The notes below the pieces were generated by a model. It saw only the letters and a program-made list of their open reading frames with translations. It had not been told where the DNA came from and ran no database searches. A stretch of DNA of 64,000 bases, taken from assembly GCA_964350435.1 (NCBI GenBank), contig CAYGJS010000009.1, positions 1-64,000 on the forward strand, read 5' to 3'. How positions within the stretch are numbered: position 1 is the stretch's first letter; every line of letters starts with the position of its first letter. Origin of the DNA: TMED27 sp964350435. Its GTDB lineage: Bacteria; Pseudomonadota; Alphaproteobacteria; Micavibrionales; Micavibrionaceae. The translations under genes and the position numbers were made by a program. Positions 42,452 through 50,010 of the stretch are shown here, piece after piece.

Positions 42452-44326
42452 ATGACTCAAGTGATCAGCACAGCAGAAAACATGAAAGACACACCCAAAA
42501 ACGCTCTCAACGACAATGACGCAAACGCGCAAAGACAGCGCGACAGCATCCCCGATCCGATGGCTCTGTCACAAGCCCTCATGAATGCCTATCAAAAATC
42601 ACAGCCGCTCTTCATGGAAATGGCGGAAAAATATGGCGCGGCCATGTCCCAAAACCCTCCGGAACCTCTCAATCCAGACCCTATGAACGTCATGCCCGAC
42701 GCGATTGAGCTGATGACCGCTATGGTCAGCAACCCTATGAAATACGGGGCGATGCAACTGCAACTCGCGCAAAACCAGATGGATCTCTGGAAGGCCTCAT
42801 GCGAAAAATTCGCAGGCAAAGACGTCACGCCGATCATAGAACCAGAAAAAGGCGACCGCCGCTTTAAAGACGAAGCCTGGAGCGATAGCGCGCTTTTCGA
42901 TTTCATCAAGCAATATTATCTTTTGGCCAGTAATTTTACGAAAACCCTGATTGACACCACCGAAGGCCTGACCGAACAACAAAAAGATAAGCTACAATTT
43001 ATTGCCAAAATGTTTTTGGACGCGCTCTCGCCTTCGAATTTCCTGATCACCAACCCGGTCGTATTGAACGAAACAATAAAGACAGGCGGCCAAAACCTCA
43101 TCCAGGGGATGCAGAACCTCAGTCAGGATCTCCAGCGCGGCAAAGGTGAACTGAATATTTCAATGACGGACACGAAAGCCTTCAAACTCGGGGAAAACAT
43201 AGCCACCACTCAAGGTGACGTCGTGTTCGAAAACGACCTCCTCCAGCTTATCCAATATAAACCAACAACTGAAGAAGTCGCCAAACGCCCGATGCTGGTC
43301 ATTCCGCCATGGATCAACAAATACTACATCCTTGACCTGCGCCCCGAAAACTCCTTCGTTAAATGGGCGACGGATCAAGGCAATACAGTCTTCTGCATTT
43401 CCTGGGTCAATCCCGACGCATCCATGGGTCACAAGAATTTCGAAGATTATGTCACCGGCGGCCTGCTCGAAGCCATGGACGCCATAAAAGACATCACAGG
43501 CGAGCCGGACTTGAACGCTGTCGGCTACTGCCTCGGCGGCACGCTTCTGACCACCACCATGGCCTATCTCGCCGAGATAAAGCAGGACAAGCGCATAGCC
43601 TCCGCCACCTTCCTGACCACACTGATCGATTTCGAAAAATCAGGCGATATGAAACTCTTCATGGGTCAGAACATGAGCGGCGAACTCGACTCCCTTCTGA
43701 ACAAATACAATGTCTTCCCGGCCAGCAAGATGAAGCAGACCTTCTCTCTCCTGCGCGCTAACGATATGATCTGGTCCTTTGCCGTCAATAACTATCTGAT
43801 GGGCAAGGAACCCTTCCCTTTTGATCTTCTCTATTGGAACGACGACGCCACGAACCTTCCCGCGGCCATGCATCGCTTCTACCTTAAAAATATGTATCAG
43901 GATAACGTGCTGAAAAACCCGGGCGGTATCACGATTGACGGCGTAAAAATCGACGTTCGCAAAATCAAAACCCCCTGCTATTTCCTGTCCACCCGCGAAG
44001 ATCACATCGCCCCTTGGGAAGGCACATACGCAGGCACGCAGCTCTTCGCCAGTAAAGACATCACCTTCACTCTGGCCGCCAGCGGCCATATCGCAGGCGT
44101 GGTCAACGCCCCGCAAAACAACAAATACTGCTACTGGACATCCGATGACACGCCGGGCTTACCCGAAGATTGGATGGAAGGCGCAAAAGAGCAGGCAGGC
44201 TCATGGTGGCCGCATTGGAATAAATGGCTCATCAATCATAATGATGGTCAAAAAACGACAGCGCGGAGCGTTAAAAACTCTCTCGAACCCGCACCGGGGC
44301 GCTACGTAAGAATGAGCGCGGATTAG
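42452..44326 (+). CDS. phaC: Class I polyhydroxyalkanoate synthase
   Basis: Polymerises 3-hydroxyacyl-CoA into storage polyester granules. The lipase-like box is VGYCLGGTLL, with the catalytic Cys at about residue 356. The catalytic Asp is in STREDHIAPWEGTY and the His in AASGHIAGVVNAPQ. The N-terminal PhaC domain covers about 120-300 (FDFIKQYYLLASNFT). The first 50 residues are polar and Asn/Gln-rich. At 624 residues it is typical of class I enzymes, which need no PhaE or PhaR partner. phaA and phaB are not in the window. AAGGTG lies just before the start. Confidence 0.95.
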   Translation: MTQVISTAENMKDTPKNALNDNDANAQRQRDSIPDPMALSQALMNAYQKSQPLFMEMAEKYGAAMSQNPPEPLNPDPMNVMPDAIELMTAMVSNPMKYGAMQLQLAQNQMDLWKASCEKFAGKDVTPIIEPEKGDRRFKDEAWSDSALFDFIKQYYLLASNFTKTLIDTTEGLTEQQKDKLQFIAKMFLDALSPSNFLITNPVVLNETIKTGGQNLIQGMQNLSQDLQRGKGELNISMTDTKAFKLGENIATTQGDVVFENDLLQLIQYKPTTEEVAKRPMLVIPPWINKYYILDLRPENSFVKWATDQGNTVFCISWVNPDASMGHKNFEDYVTGGLLEAMDAIKDITGEPDLNAVGYCLGGTLLTTTMAYLAEIKQDKRIASATFLTTLIDFEKSGDMKLFMGQNMSGELDSLLNKYNVFPASKMKQTFSLLRANDMIWSFAVNNYLMGKEPFPFDLLYWNDDATNLPAAMHRFYLKNMYQDNVLKNPGGITIDGVKIDVRKIKTPCYFLSTREDHIAPWEGTYAGTQLFASKDITFTLAASGHIAGVVNAPQNNKYCYWTSDDTPGLPEDWMEGAKEQAGSWWPHWNKWLINHNDGQKTTARSVKNSLEPAPGRYVRMSAD

Positions 44327-44847
44327 ACTGCGGAAAGATAAGCGCGACTGTCGCGCACATAGTTATCGGCGGAAATTTTGAGGAACGCAATTTCCTCTTC
44401 GCTCAAATCCCGCATATAGCGTGCAGGACTGCCCGCCCATAACTGCCGCGACGGCACCACCTTGCCCGGCGTCACGAGTGCGCCCGCCGCCACCATCGCC
44501 CCGTCCTCGACAATCGCCCTGTCCATCACGCAGGCCTTCATCCCGATCAAAACCCGATTTCCAATCGTACAGGCATGAAGCAACGCCATATGCCCCACCG
44601 TCACATCATCGCCGACATAACAGCCTGAAACCCCGCGTGTCACATGAAGCACACTGCCATCTTGAATATTCGTGCGTTTGCCTATGCGGATCTCATGCAC
44701 ATCCCCGCGCATGGAACACCCGAACCAGACCGAACTCTCTTCGCCGATCTCGACATCTCCCGCAATCGCTGCCGTAGGCGCGATATAAACGCTTTCATGA
44801 ATTTTCGGATAAATCCCCTTATAGGGAAAAATAAATGCGCTGCTCAT
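44323..44847 (-). CDS. Gamma-carbonic anhydrase family protein
   Basis: A left-handed beta-helix protein built of hexapeptide repeats (YIAPTAAIAGDVEIGEESSV, about residues 19-38). The three zinc-ligand His positions appear in VLHVTRG and VGHMALLHACTIG, as in the gamma-CA/PaaY/YrdA group. RGDVHEIRIGKRTNIQDGSV is the family core. Whether it is an active carbonic anhydrase cannot be told from sequence. The ATG at 44847 gives MSSAFIFPYKG; a longer frame upstream runs into the rpsI terminator and is unlikely. The stop overlaps the convergent phaC stop. Confidence 0.85.
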   Translation of the reverse strand: MSSAFIFPYKGIYPKIHESVYIAPTAAIAGDVEIGEESSVWFGCSMRGDVHEIRIGKRTNIQDGSVLHVTRGVSGCYVGDDVTVGHMALLHACTIGNRVLIGMKACVMDRAIVEDGAMVAAGALVTPGKVVPSRQLWAGSPARYMRDLSEEEIAFLKISADNYVRDSRAYLSAV

Positions 44848-44861
44848 AAAGTTCAGCCTAT

Positions 44862-44890
44862 AAAAAAAGCGCCCCGATGAACAGAGCGCT
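44862..44890 (-). terminator. Rho-independent terminator after rpsI
   Basis: On the minus strand AGCGC (44886-44890) pairs with GCGCT (44868-44872), with further G-C and G-T pairs inside, and is followed by seven T (44862-44868). It lies about 120 bases after the rpsI stop. The stretch between holds no recognisable gene. Confidence 0.8.
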
Positions 44891-45009
44891 TCTTTAAAAT
44901 ATATAACCAAGTAACAAAACGATTTTGTCTTGTGGCTAGGAAAACAAGGCAACGCCTATTTTGATAGGCGAGCCGATGTTTGACAACGTCCACAAGCGAA
45001 AGCGTGAAG

Positions 45010-45558
45010 TTATCTTTTAGCCCACTGTTTAGTGCGGCGAGCTTTGTGCTTACCAACCTTCTTACGCTCAACGATACGGGCATCACGTGTCATCATGCCT
45101 GCAGCTTTCAACGCTGGACGCATTTCAGGGTCGAACTTTTCAAGCGCGCGTGAAATGCCATGACGCACCGCGCCCGCTTGCCCTGACAAACCGCCACCTT
45201 TAACCGTCGCCATAACATCGAACTTACCGACACTATCAACAATCAGGAAAGGCTGGTTGAGAATAAGCTGCTGGGTCTGACGCGCGAAATATTTCGACTG
45301 ATCGCGACCATTAATCACAACTTTACCGCTGCCGGGCTTCAGCCATACACGGGCAACCGCGTCTTTTCGACGACCTGTGCCATATGCACGGCCATGCTCG
45401 TCAACTTCTTTAACGCGAACAATCGCCTGAACCGCAGGCTTATCCGCTGTTTCTTCTGCCGCAGGCGCGGCAACGCCGCCCTCTGCCTTCACCGCCGCGC
45501 CCAGATCTTTAAGATCCGTAACCGCTGTTTCAACTTGTGTTTCCTCTTTTTTGGCCAT
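45010..45558 (-). CDS. rpsI: 30S ribosomal protein S9
   Basis: Small-subunit protein whose C-terminal tail reaches the P-site tRNA. The S9 core starts at about residue 58 with GRAYGTGRRKDAVARVWLKP. KYFARQTQQLILNQPF, GGGLSGQAGAVRHGISRAL and the basic end KKVGKHKARRTKQWAKR follow. Odd: about 50 extra residues at the N-terminus (Glu/Ala/Val-rich, EGGVAAPAAEETADKP), so that the protein is 182 residues against about 130 in E. coli; extensions are known in alphaproteobacteria. rplM is six bases upstream, the usual order. Confidence 0.96.
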   Translation of the reverse strand: MAKKEETQVETAVTDLKDLGAAVKAEGGVAAPAAEETADKPAVQAIVRVKEVDEHGRAYGTGRRKDAVARVWLKPGSGKVVINGRDQSKYFARQTQQLILNQPFLIVDSVGKFDVMATVKGGGLSGQAGAVRHGISRALEKFDPEMRPALKAAGMMTRDARIVERKKVGKHKARRTKQWAKR

Positions 45559-45564
45559 GATGTC

Positions 45565-46047
45565 TTAGCCTCTCTTATTCTTGGGGTTCATAGATGCAAC
45601 GTCCAGAACTTCTGGCTTTTGCGCTTCGTGCGGGTGCTCGGCTCCGGCATAAACTTTGAGATTACCGAAAACCTTATAACCCAATGGGCCCTTGGGAAGC
45701 ATACGCTGAACGGCCTTCTCAACCACGCGCTCTGGATGCTTGCCTTCAAGGATTTCACCTTTGGAGCGCTGCTTGATCCCGCCTGGATAACCTGTGTGCC
45801 AATAGAAAATATCGCCATCGCGCTTATTTCCTGTCAAACGCACTTTCTCGGCGTTGATAACGATCACGTTATCACCATCATCAACATGCGGCGTGAAAGA
45901 AGGCTTGTGCTTGCCACGCAAACGCAAAGCAACGATGCTGGCCAAACGACCAAGCACAACGTCCTGTGCATCCACGATGATCCATTTCTTCTCAACTTCG
46001 GCCGGCTTGGCGGAAGTCGTCTGTCCTGTTAAAGGTTTGCTTATCAT
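45565..46047 (-). CDS. rplM: 50S ribosomal protein L13
   Basis: Early-assembly large-subunit protein. The family signature is WIIVDAQDVVLGRLASIVAL (about residues 23-42), followed by LRGKHKPSFTPHVDDGDNVI and MLPKGPLGYKVFGNLKVYAG near residue 115. The length of 160 residues includes a short N-terminal extension and a C-terminal tail (EAQKPEVLDVASMNPKNKRG). It starts the rplM-rpsI operon; the promoter should be within the 110 bases up to cutA. Confidence 0.96.
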   Translation of the reverse strand: MISKPLTGQTTSAKPAEVEKKWIIVDAQDVVLGRLASIVALRLRGKHKPSFTPHVDDGDNVIVINAEKVRLTGNKRDGDIFYWHTGYPGGIKQRSKGEILEGKHPERVVEKAVQRMLPKGPLGYKVFGNLKVYAGAEHPHEAQKPEVLDVASMNPKNKRG

Positions 46048-46157
46048 CTGTTTATAATCCTAATATTAAAAGATGATGCGTTATAGAGGCTTTGTGCGCG
46101 CGGTGTCAATAAAAAACCAACAAAAACAGATGGATAAAATTGAGGTATTATAATACC

Positions 46158-46469
46158 CTATATTTTTACTTCCGCGTCAACCCACTGTAAAAACGCCGCA
46201 TGCCCCTGTTTGATATCCCAAGATGCAACACACGGAACGTCATAAGGATGGGCCGCTTTGACAACCGCTTCAATAGCGCTAAATGCCTCAGCAGTTGATT
46301 TATAAAGCGCAGCAACCTCACTCTCTGACGCCATCTCCCCTTCCCAAAGATACAGGCTCTCATGCGCAGGAAAAATATTGGCGCACGCAACCAGACGGCT
46401 CTCAACGAGCATCTGCGAGATTTCTCGTGCAATAAGGATATCTGGAAAAGTCACAAATACGATGATCAT
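46158..46469 (-). CDS. cutA: Divalent-cation tolerance protein CutA
   Basis: Small trimeric protein linked to copper tolerance; its biochemical role is unsettled. The conserved parts are IIVFVTFPDILIAREISQML (N-terminus), LVACANIFPAHESLYLWEGE (about residues 29-48), and HPYDVPCVASWDIKQGHAAF near residue 76, with the closing YLQWV-type end. The 103-residue length is normal. The start overlaps the dusB stop by four bases. Confidence 0.93.
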   Translation of the reverse strand: MIIVFVTFPDILIAREISQMLVESRLVACANIFPAHESLYLWEGEMASESEVAALYKSTAEAFSAIEAVVKAAHPYDVPCVASWDIKQGHAAFLQWVDAEVKI

Positions 46470-47449
46470 GCCGCCCGCGCCTCCAGACTACCAAAATATT
46501 CATCAATCCGCTGCTTCACCTCCTCGGCACAACGCATAATATTAATCTCATCCCGCAAAACCGATGCATTTGGCAAACCGCTGATATACCAAGCCAAATG
46601 CTTCCGCGCCAGACCAACACCCTTCGCCTCCCCGTAATACTCCAGAATGTCATCATAATGACGGATGATAAGACCGTGCAGCTCAGAAAGACTGGGCGGC
46701 GCAGGAATATCCTCCCCGCGTAAATGCGCGATCGTGTCCCGCAAAACCCACGGCTTGCCCTGACAACCACGCCCAATCATCACCCCGTCCGCCCCTGAAA
46801 CCTCGATCGCGCGGCGCGCATCTTCAGGCGAAAGCACATCGCCATTCACAATCACAGGCACGCGCACAGCCTCCTTCACCGCCCGCACTGCCTGCCAATC
46901 CGCAGCGCCCTTATACATCTGCATCCGCGTGCGGCCATGCACGGTAATCATTTTAATCCCGACATCTTCCGCCCGCCGCGCCAGCTCCACCGCGTTCAAA
47001 CTCTCCTCATCCCAACCCAGCCGCATCTTGACAGTCACCGGCACATTCACCGCATTCACAGTCGCGCGCATAATCTGCGTCGCCAGATCCACCTCCCGCA
47101 TAAGCGCAGAACCCGCCAGCTTGTTCACCACCTTCTTCACCGGACAGCCAAAATTGATATCAATAATATCCGCCCCGCGCTCTACGTTCATGCGCGCCGC
47201 CTCGGCCATAATATCAGGGTCACAGCCCGCAAGCTGAACCGCAAGCGGAAACTCGCCTTCACAGCTTGTAGTCATCTTTAAGGACTCTCGGGAATGCTCA
47301 ATCATCGCGCGGCTGGCGATCATCTCGGAAAACACAATCCCTGCACCATATTCCTTGACGATCCGCCGAAACGGCAAATCGGAAATCCCCGACATCGGCG
47401 CCAGAAACACGGGATCCTCAATTTCAATATGCCCTAATGCAATGCTCAT
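46466..47449 (-). CDS. dusB: tRNA-dihydrouridine synthase
   Basis: FMN-dependent enzyme that reduces uridine in the tRNA D-loop. TIM-barrel motifs are FLAPMSGISDLPFRRIVKEY (about residues 15-34), IDINFGCPVKKVVNKLAGSA (about 96-115) with the catalytic Cys, ITVHGRTRMQMYKG and PVIVNGDVLSPEDARRAIEV. GADGVMIGRGCQGKPW binds the FMN phosphate. Length is 327 residues. In many alphaproteobacteria the homologue (nifR3) precedes ntrBC; those genes are absent here and cutA follows instead. Confidence 0.94.
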   Translation of the reverse strand: MSIALGHIEIEDPVFLAPMSGISDLPFRRIVKEYGAGIVFSEMIASRAMIEHSRESLKMTTSCEGEFPLAVQLAGCDPDIMAEAARMNVERGADIIDINFGCPVKKVVNKLAGSALMREVDLATQIMRATVNAVNVPVTVKMRLGWDEESLNAVELARRAEDVGIKMITVHGRTRMQMYKGAADWQAVRAVKEAVRVPVIVNGDVLSPEDARRAIEVSGADGVMIGRGCQGKPWVLRDTIAHLRGEDIPAPPSLSELHGLIIRHYDDILEYYGEAKGVGLARKHLAWYISGLPNASVLRDEINIMRCAEEVKQRIDEYFGSLEARAA

Positions 47450-47556
47450 ATACGAAAATTTATCACCATGCTCAGAACAAATACAAGAGGATCAAAATTA
47501 TAATTGACATATAAAAAAACAAGCCTTATGTCTTCATAAAAAACGAAAGATAAAAA

Positions 47557-47835
47557 ATGATAACCTCTATACGAACAAGGGAACTCGCAGAACGCACAGC
47601 CACCCTGGCTGAGCAAGCTGCACAAAACGGGACTTTCGGTGTCGGCGGCCTTCTCGTTGATAGAGACGGAAATGTCATCATCGAAATGATGAACACAGTC
47701 ATAGACCAGGATGGATATTTAAACGACCCGACCGCCCATGTAGAGTGCCAGATAATCGATGAATATTTGGCAGCGCATAAACAAAGGCGAGATCCTGCCT
47801 CCCCCAAGCGAACTGATGATCATATCCTCACTTGA
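47557..47835 (+). CDS. Cytidine/nucleoside deaminase-like, N-terminal part (frameshifted)
   Basis: A 92-residue frame that carries the first half of a zinc-dependent deaminase: NGTFGVGGLLVDRDGNVI, then TAHVECQII with the zinc-ligand His and catalytic Glu (about residues 66-70). The second half, with the PCxxC ligands, is found in the next reading frame. The frames overlap at 47759-47835 and a single-base indel would join them, most simply near the A-rich 47787-47797. The cause could be a sequencing error, a true inactivating mutation or a programmed shift. The gene is AT-richer than its neighbours and is preceded by a weak ribosome binding site. Confidence 0.7.
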   Translation: MITSIRTRELAERTATLAEQAAQNGTFGVGGLLVDRDGNVIIEMMNTVIDQDGYLNDPTAHVECQIIDEYLAAHKQRRDPASPKRTDDHILT

Positions 47836-48652
47836 TCCTTGCGCGATGTGCTGCGGATCGATCCTCAAATCAGGTTTTAACGTCATGATCATGTCACATG
47901 ACGAATTTGCAGGCGTAAATTACGATGGCACTTTTAAATTTATCGGCCTGCCTGAACGCTTGACAGCCGCCGCACAAAGACAATTCGGATACTTCGGAAC
48001 CCTGAACCCACAAGGAAAAATTGTAACCCCCGCACGAGGAGGTCACAGCAACTTCTTCACAGATGCACATCCCTATATCACTGTGGCACTCAGCCAAAGA
48101 ACAGCCAATGCCTTCACGACCAGCATTCAACCCGTCAGAGACGCCATCAACAATGCGGGCGCAAACCTGCCTCCGGCAAATCTGTCAGATCAAAAACTTA
48201 TTGCCCGAATACAAGAAAAATTCCCGGATTTTATGCCGCAATCCGATACTCAAGGCGATGAGTTTTCAGGCCTTGAAGATGCCGCAGCCTTTAAAACCGC
48301 AGGCGGCACAACGCTCTTGATTGAAAAAGCAGACTTTGAACAATCCCCCATACAAAGCGGCTTCATGCGCTTAACGCGCCAATATGCAGAAATAAGAAAA
48401 TACGCCGCGCAGCACTTAGGTGTGGCATTACCCCACCCAAAAACCATAACAACCGTCTTGATACGCCCCGGAAATTCCTTAGAAATGCAATTCGCCGATT
48501 TGGGAGCCTATGGCTCAACCATGGAAGGGAGAACAACTGCGACCCTCCTCATCATTGAGCCAAAAATTCCGCCGCGTGAAATTACCTCAATGGCCGAAAA
48601 CATGCCACCTTTATATTCGGATATTATTGCGATAAATCCAGCATTTGAGTAA
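47759..48652 (+). CDS. Deaminase-like, C-terminal part with long extension (frameshifted)
   Basis: A 297-residue frame containing SSLDPCAMCCGSIL, the PCxxC zinc site of the cytidine-deaminase superfamily, near its start. No ribosome binding site precedes the nominal ATG at 47759, so it is best seen as the continuation of the frame starting at 47557; together they would give about 365 residues. The deaminase fold should end near residue 75. The remaining 220 residues form an unrecognised domain with FGTLNPQGKIVTPARGGHSN and a C-terminus rich in Pro and Ile. Substrate unknown. If intact, the extension makes this a non-standard deaminase. Confidence 0.65.
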   Translation: MNIWQRINKGEILPPPSELMIISSLDPCAMCCGSILKSGFNVMIMSHDEFAGVNYDGTFKFIGLPERLTAAAQRQFGYFGTLNPQGKIVTPARGGHSNFFTDAHPYITVALSQRTANAFTTSIQPVRDAINNAGANLPPANLSDQKLIARIQEKFPDFMPQSDTQGDEFSGLEDAAAFKTAGGTTLLIEKADFEQSPIQSGFMRLTRQYAEIRKYAAQHLGVALPHPKTITTVLIRPGNSLEMQFADLGAYGSTMEGRTTATLLIIEPKIPPREITSMAENMPPLYSDIIAINPAFE

Positions 48653-48717
48653 GCCCTGTATAAAAACGCTCAGGATCAATTTCACTTTGTACGATGTAAA
48701 CATATTTCATGACTAAT

Positions 48718-48787
48718 ATCCGCCTGCTCACGCGCTAATCGCGAGATAGCTAGAATTTCGCCTCAGCGAAATTCAGAGAAAGCGGAT
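48718..48787. repeat. Palindromic element next to tRNA-Pro
   Basis: The outer arms atccgc (48718-48723) and gcggat (48782-48787) are complementary. Inside is a perfect hairpin aatttcgc-ctca-gcgaaatt (48754-48773). It ends at the CCA of tRNA-Pro. The hairpin could end the tRNA transcript, but no T tract follows, so a mobile palindromic element is as likely. Confidence 0.6.
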
Positions 48788-48863
48788 GGTCGGAACGGCG
48801 GGATTTGAACCCACGACCCCTCGCCCCCCAGGCGAGTGCGCTACCAGACTACGCCACGTTCCG
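48787..48863 (-). tRNA. tRNA-Pro (GGG)
   Basis: The acceptor stem CGGAACG pairs with CGTTCCG. The anticodon stem CTCGC/GCGAG encloses loop CTGGGGG, giving GGG. The T arm GTGGGTTCAAATCCCGC is standard. CCA is encoded at 48787-48789. Confidence 0.95.
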
Positions 48864-48914
48864 AACTGAAATATGATTTAAAGGAAAGTCTTTGAAAAAG
48901 CAACCTCGTTGGCA

Positions 48915-49478
48915 CTATTCGCCGCGCAGAGCCGAGCGCAAATCCTTCAGCTCACCAAGCATCGCCTTGAGAGCCGCACGTTGACGGGTGTTCATACCGC
49001 TCTTGGCTGCCAGAGAACCCTTAACGCTTGTTTGAATTCTCGGTTCATTATTATTCTCCGGCCTCGGCGCACCGCCTTGCACAACCGCCGCCTTGCCTTT
49101 TTCACGAAGCAATTTCTGCACGCCCTTAATCGTATACCCTTCGGTATAGAGCAATGTATGAATACGCTTTAAAAGCTCCATGTCTTCCGGGCGATAATAC
49201 CGGCGTCCACCGCCACGTTTCAACGGACGAATTTGTGAAAACTTGGTTTCCCAGAACCGAAGCACATGCTGCTGCACATCAAGCTCATCCGCCACTTCAC
49301 TGATGGTTTTAAACGCGCTCGCAGATTTACCAGAGCGGCGCGCACCGCGCGAAGATGAAGAATCATCAACCTCTTTGCCCGTCAAAGGCCCCGTCTTTGG
49401 AGTTTGATAATCAACTTTGTCTCTTTCATCATCACCATTTCTGTGCGCGACTTGCGGATTAATAGGCCCTGAATTCAT
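48915..49478 (-). CDS. MerR-family transcriptional regulator
   Basis: A 187-residue protein. The helix-turn-helix of the MerR type is at about residues 57-125 (KTISEVADELDVQQHVLRFW, then the wing GGGRRYYRPEDMELLKRIHT). No effector Cys or large C-terminal ligand domain is present; the tail is polar. This is the MerR-like protein that accompanies ihfA in alphaproteobacteria. The ATG at 49478 is chosen because AGGAC precedes it; a frame from 49529 would overlap ihfA. The first 50 residues are Ser/Asp-rich and probably disordered. Target genes are not known. Confidence 0.88.
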   Translation of the reverse strand: MNSGPINPQVAHRNGDDERDKVDYQTPKTGPLTGKEVDDSSSSRGARRSGKSASAFKTISEVADELDVQQHVLRFWETKFSQIRPLKRGGGRRYYRPEDMELLKRIHTLLYTEGYTIKGVQKLLREKGKAAVVQGGAPRPENNNEPRIQTSVKGSLAAKSGMNTRQRAALKAMLGELKDLRSALRGE

Positions 49479-49515
49479 GATCTTGTCCTTTTTTTCTATA
49501 TTTTTATAAGAATAA

Positions 49516-49815
49516 TTAAACACCGCCATTGTTGATACGGTCTTTCAGCACATGCGATGCACGAAAAACCAGAACCTTACGCGGTGAAATCGGCACTTCA
49601 ACGCCTGTCTTCGGGTTGCGCCCCACGCGCTCCCCCTTTTCACGCACGGCGAAACTTCCAAACGAAGACAGCTTCACCCCGTCCCCTTGTATCAATGCTT
49701 TTGAAATTTCTTCTAAAACCGCCTCAACCAAATCAGAAGATTCGTTGCGTGAAAGACCAACTTCCTCATAGACGGCCTCAGCCAAGTCTGCGCGTGTAAT
49801 CGTACGATTGTTCAT
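49516..49815 (-). CDS. ihfA: Integration host factor subunit alpha
   Basis: One half of the sequence-specific DNA-bending heterodimer IHF. The 99-residue protein begins ITRADLAEAVYEEVGLSRNE and has the HU/IHF beta-arm signature GRNPKTGVEVPISPRKVLVF with the intercalating Pro (about residues 64-83). The Arg/Lys-rich arm and the AEAVYEE helix favour IhfA over HU. It lies 37 bases upstream of the MerR gene, as in many alphaproteobacteria. Confidence 0.94.
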   Translation of the reverse strand: MNNRTITRADLAEAVYEEVGLSRNESSDLVEAVLEEISKALIQGDGVKLSSFGSFAVREKGERVGRNPKTGVEVPISPRKVLVFRASHVLKDRINNGGV

Positions 49816-49933
49816 CGACTAACTCCCATTTATATAATGCATACAAGGATAAAGCGGAAAAACAAACGCGTCAATGTTATGGATGAAGTTAACCCCAAAA
49901 AATGATTCTGGATCAATGCCCTAGAACAAAGTT

Positions 49934-49976
49934 TTAAAAGCGCACAAGTGCAGAGCCCCAAGTCAGGCCTCCCCCC
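49934..49976 (-). pseudogene. Remnant of a second fabH 3' end
   Basis: On the minus strand this reads GGLTWGSALVRF and a TAA stop, the same last residues as the intact fabH. The two 43-base stretches (this one and 50011-50053) differ at eight or so positions, all synonymous as far as I can align them. Similarity may extend a little upstream (gatttgctt). A perfect inverted repeat caaatcc-gaat-ggatttg (49984-50001) lies between the copies. No start or body of a second gene remains. Confidence 0.8.
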
Positions 49977-50010
49977 CGCGAAGCAAATCCGAATGGATTT
50001 GTTCTCAAAC

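Noticed and set aside
48915..49478. MerR-type regulator as a partner of the MerC-like gene
   Set aside because: It is 11 kb away and belongs to the ihfA-associated MerR-like group of alphaproteobacteria.
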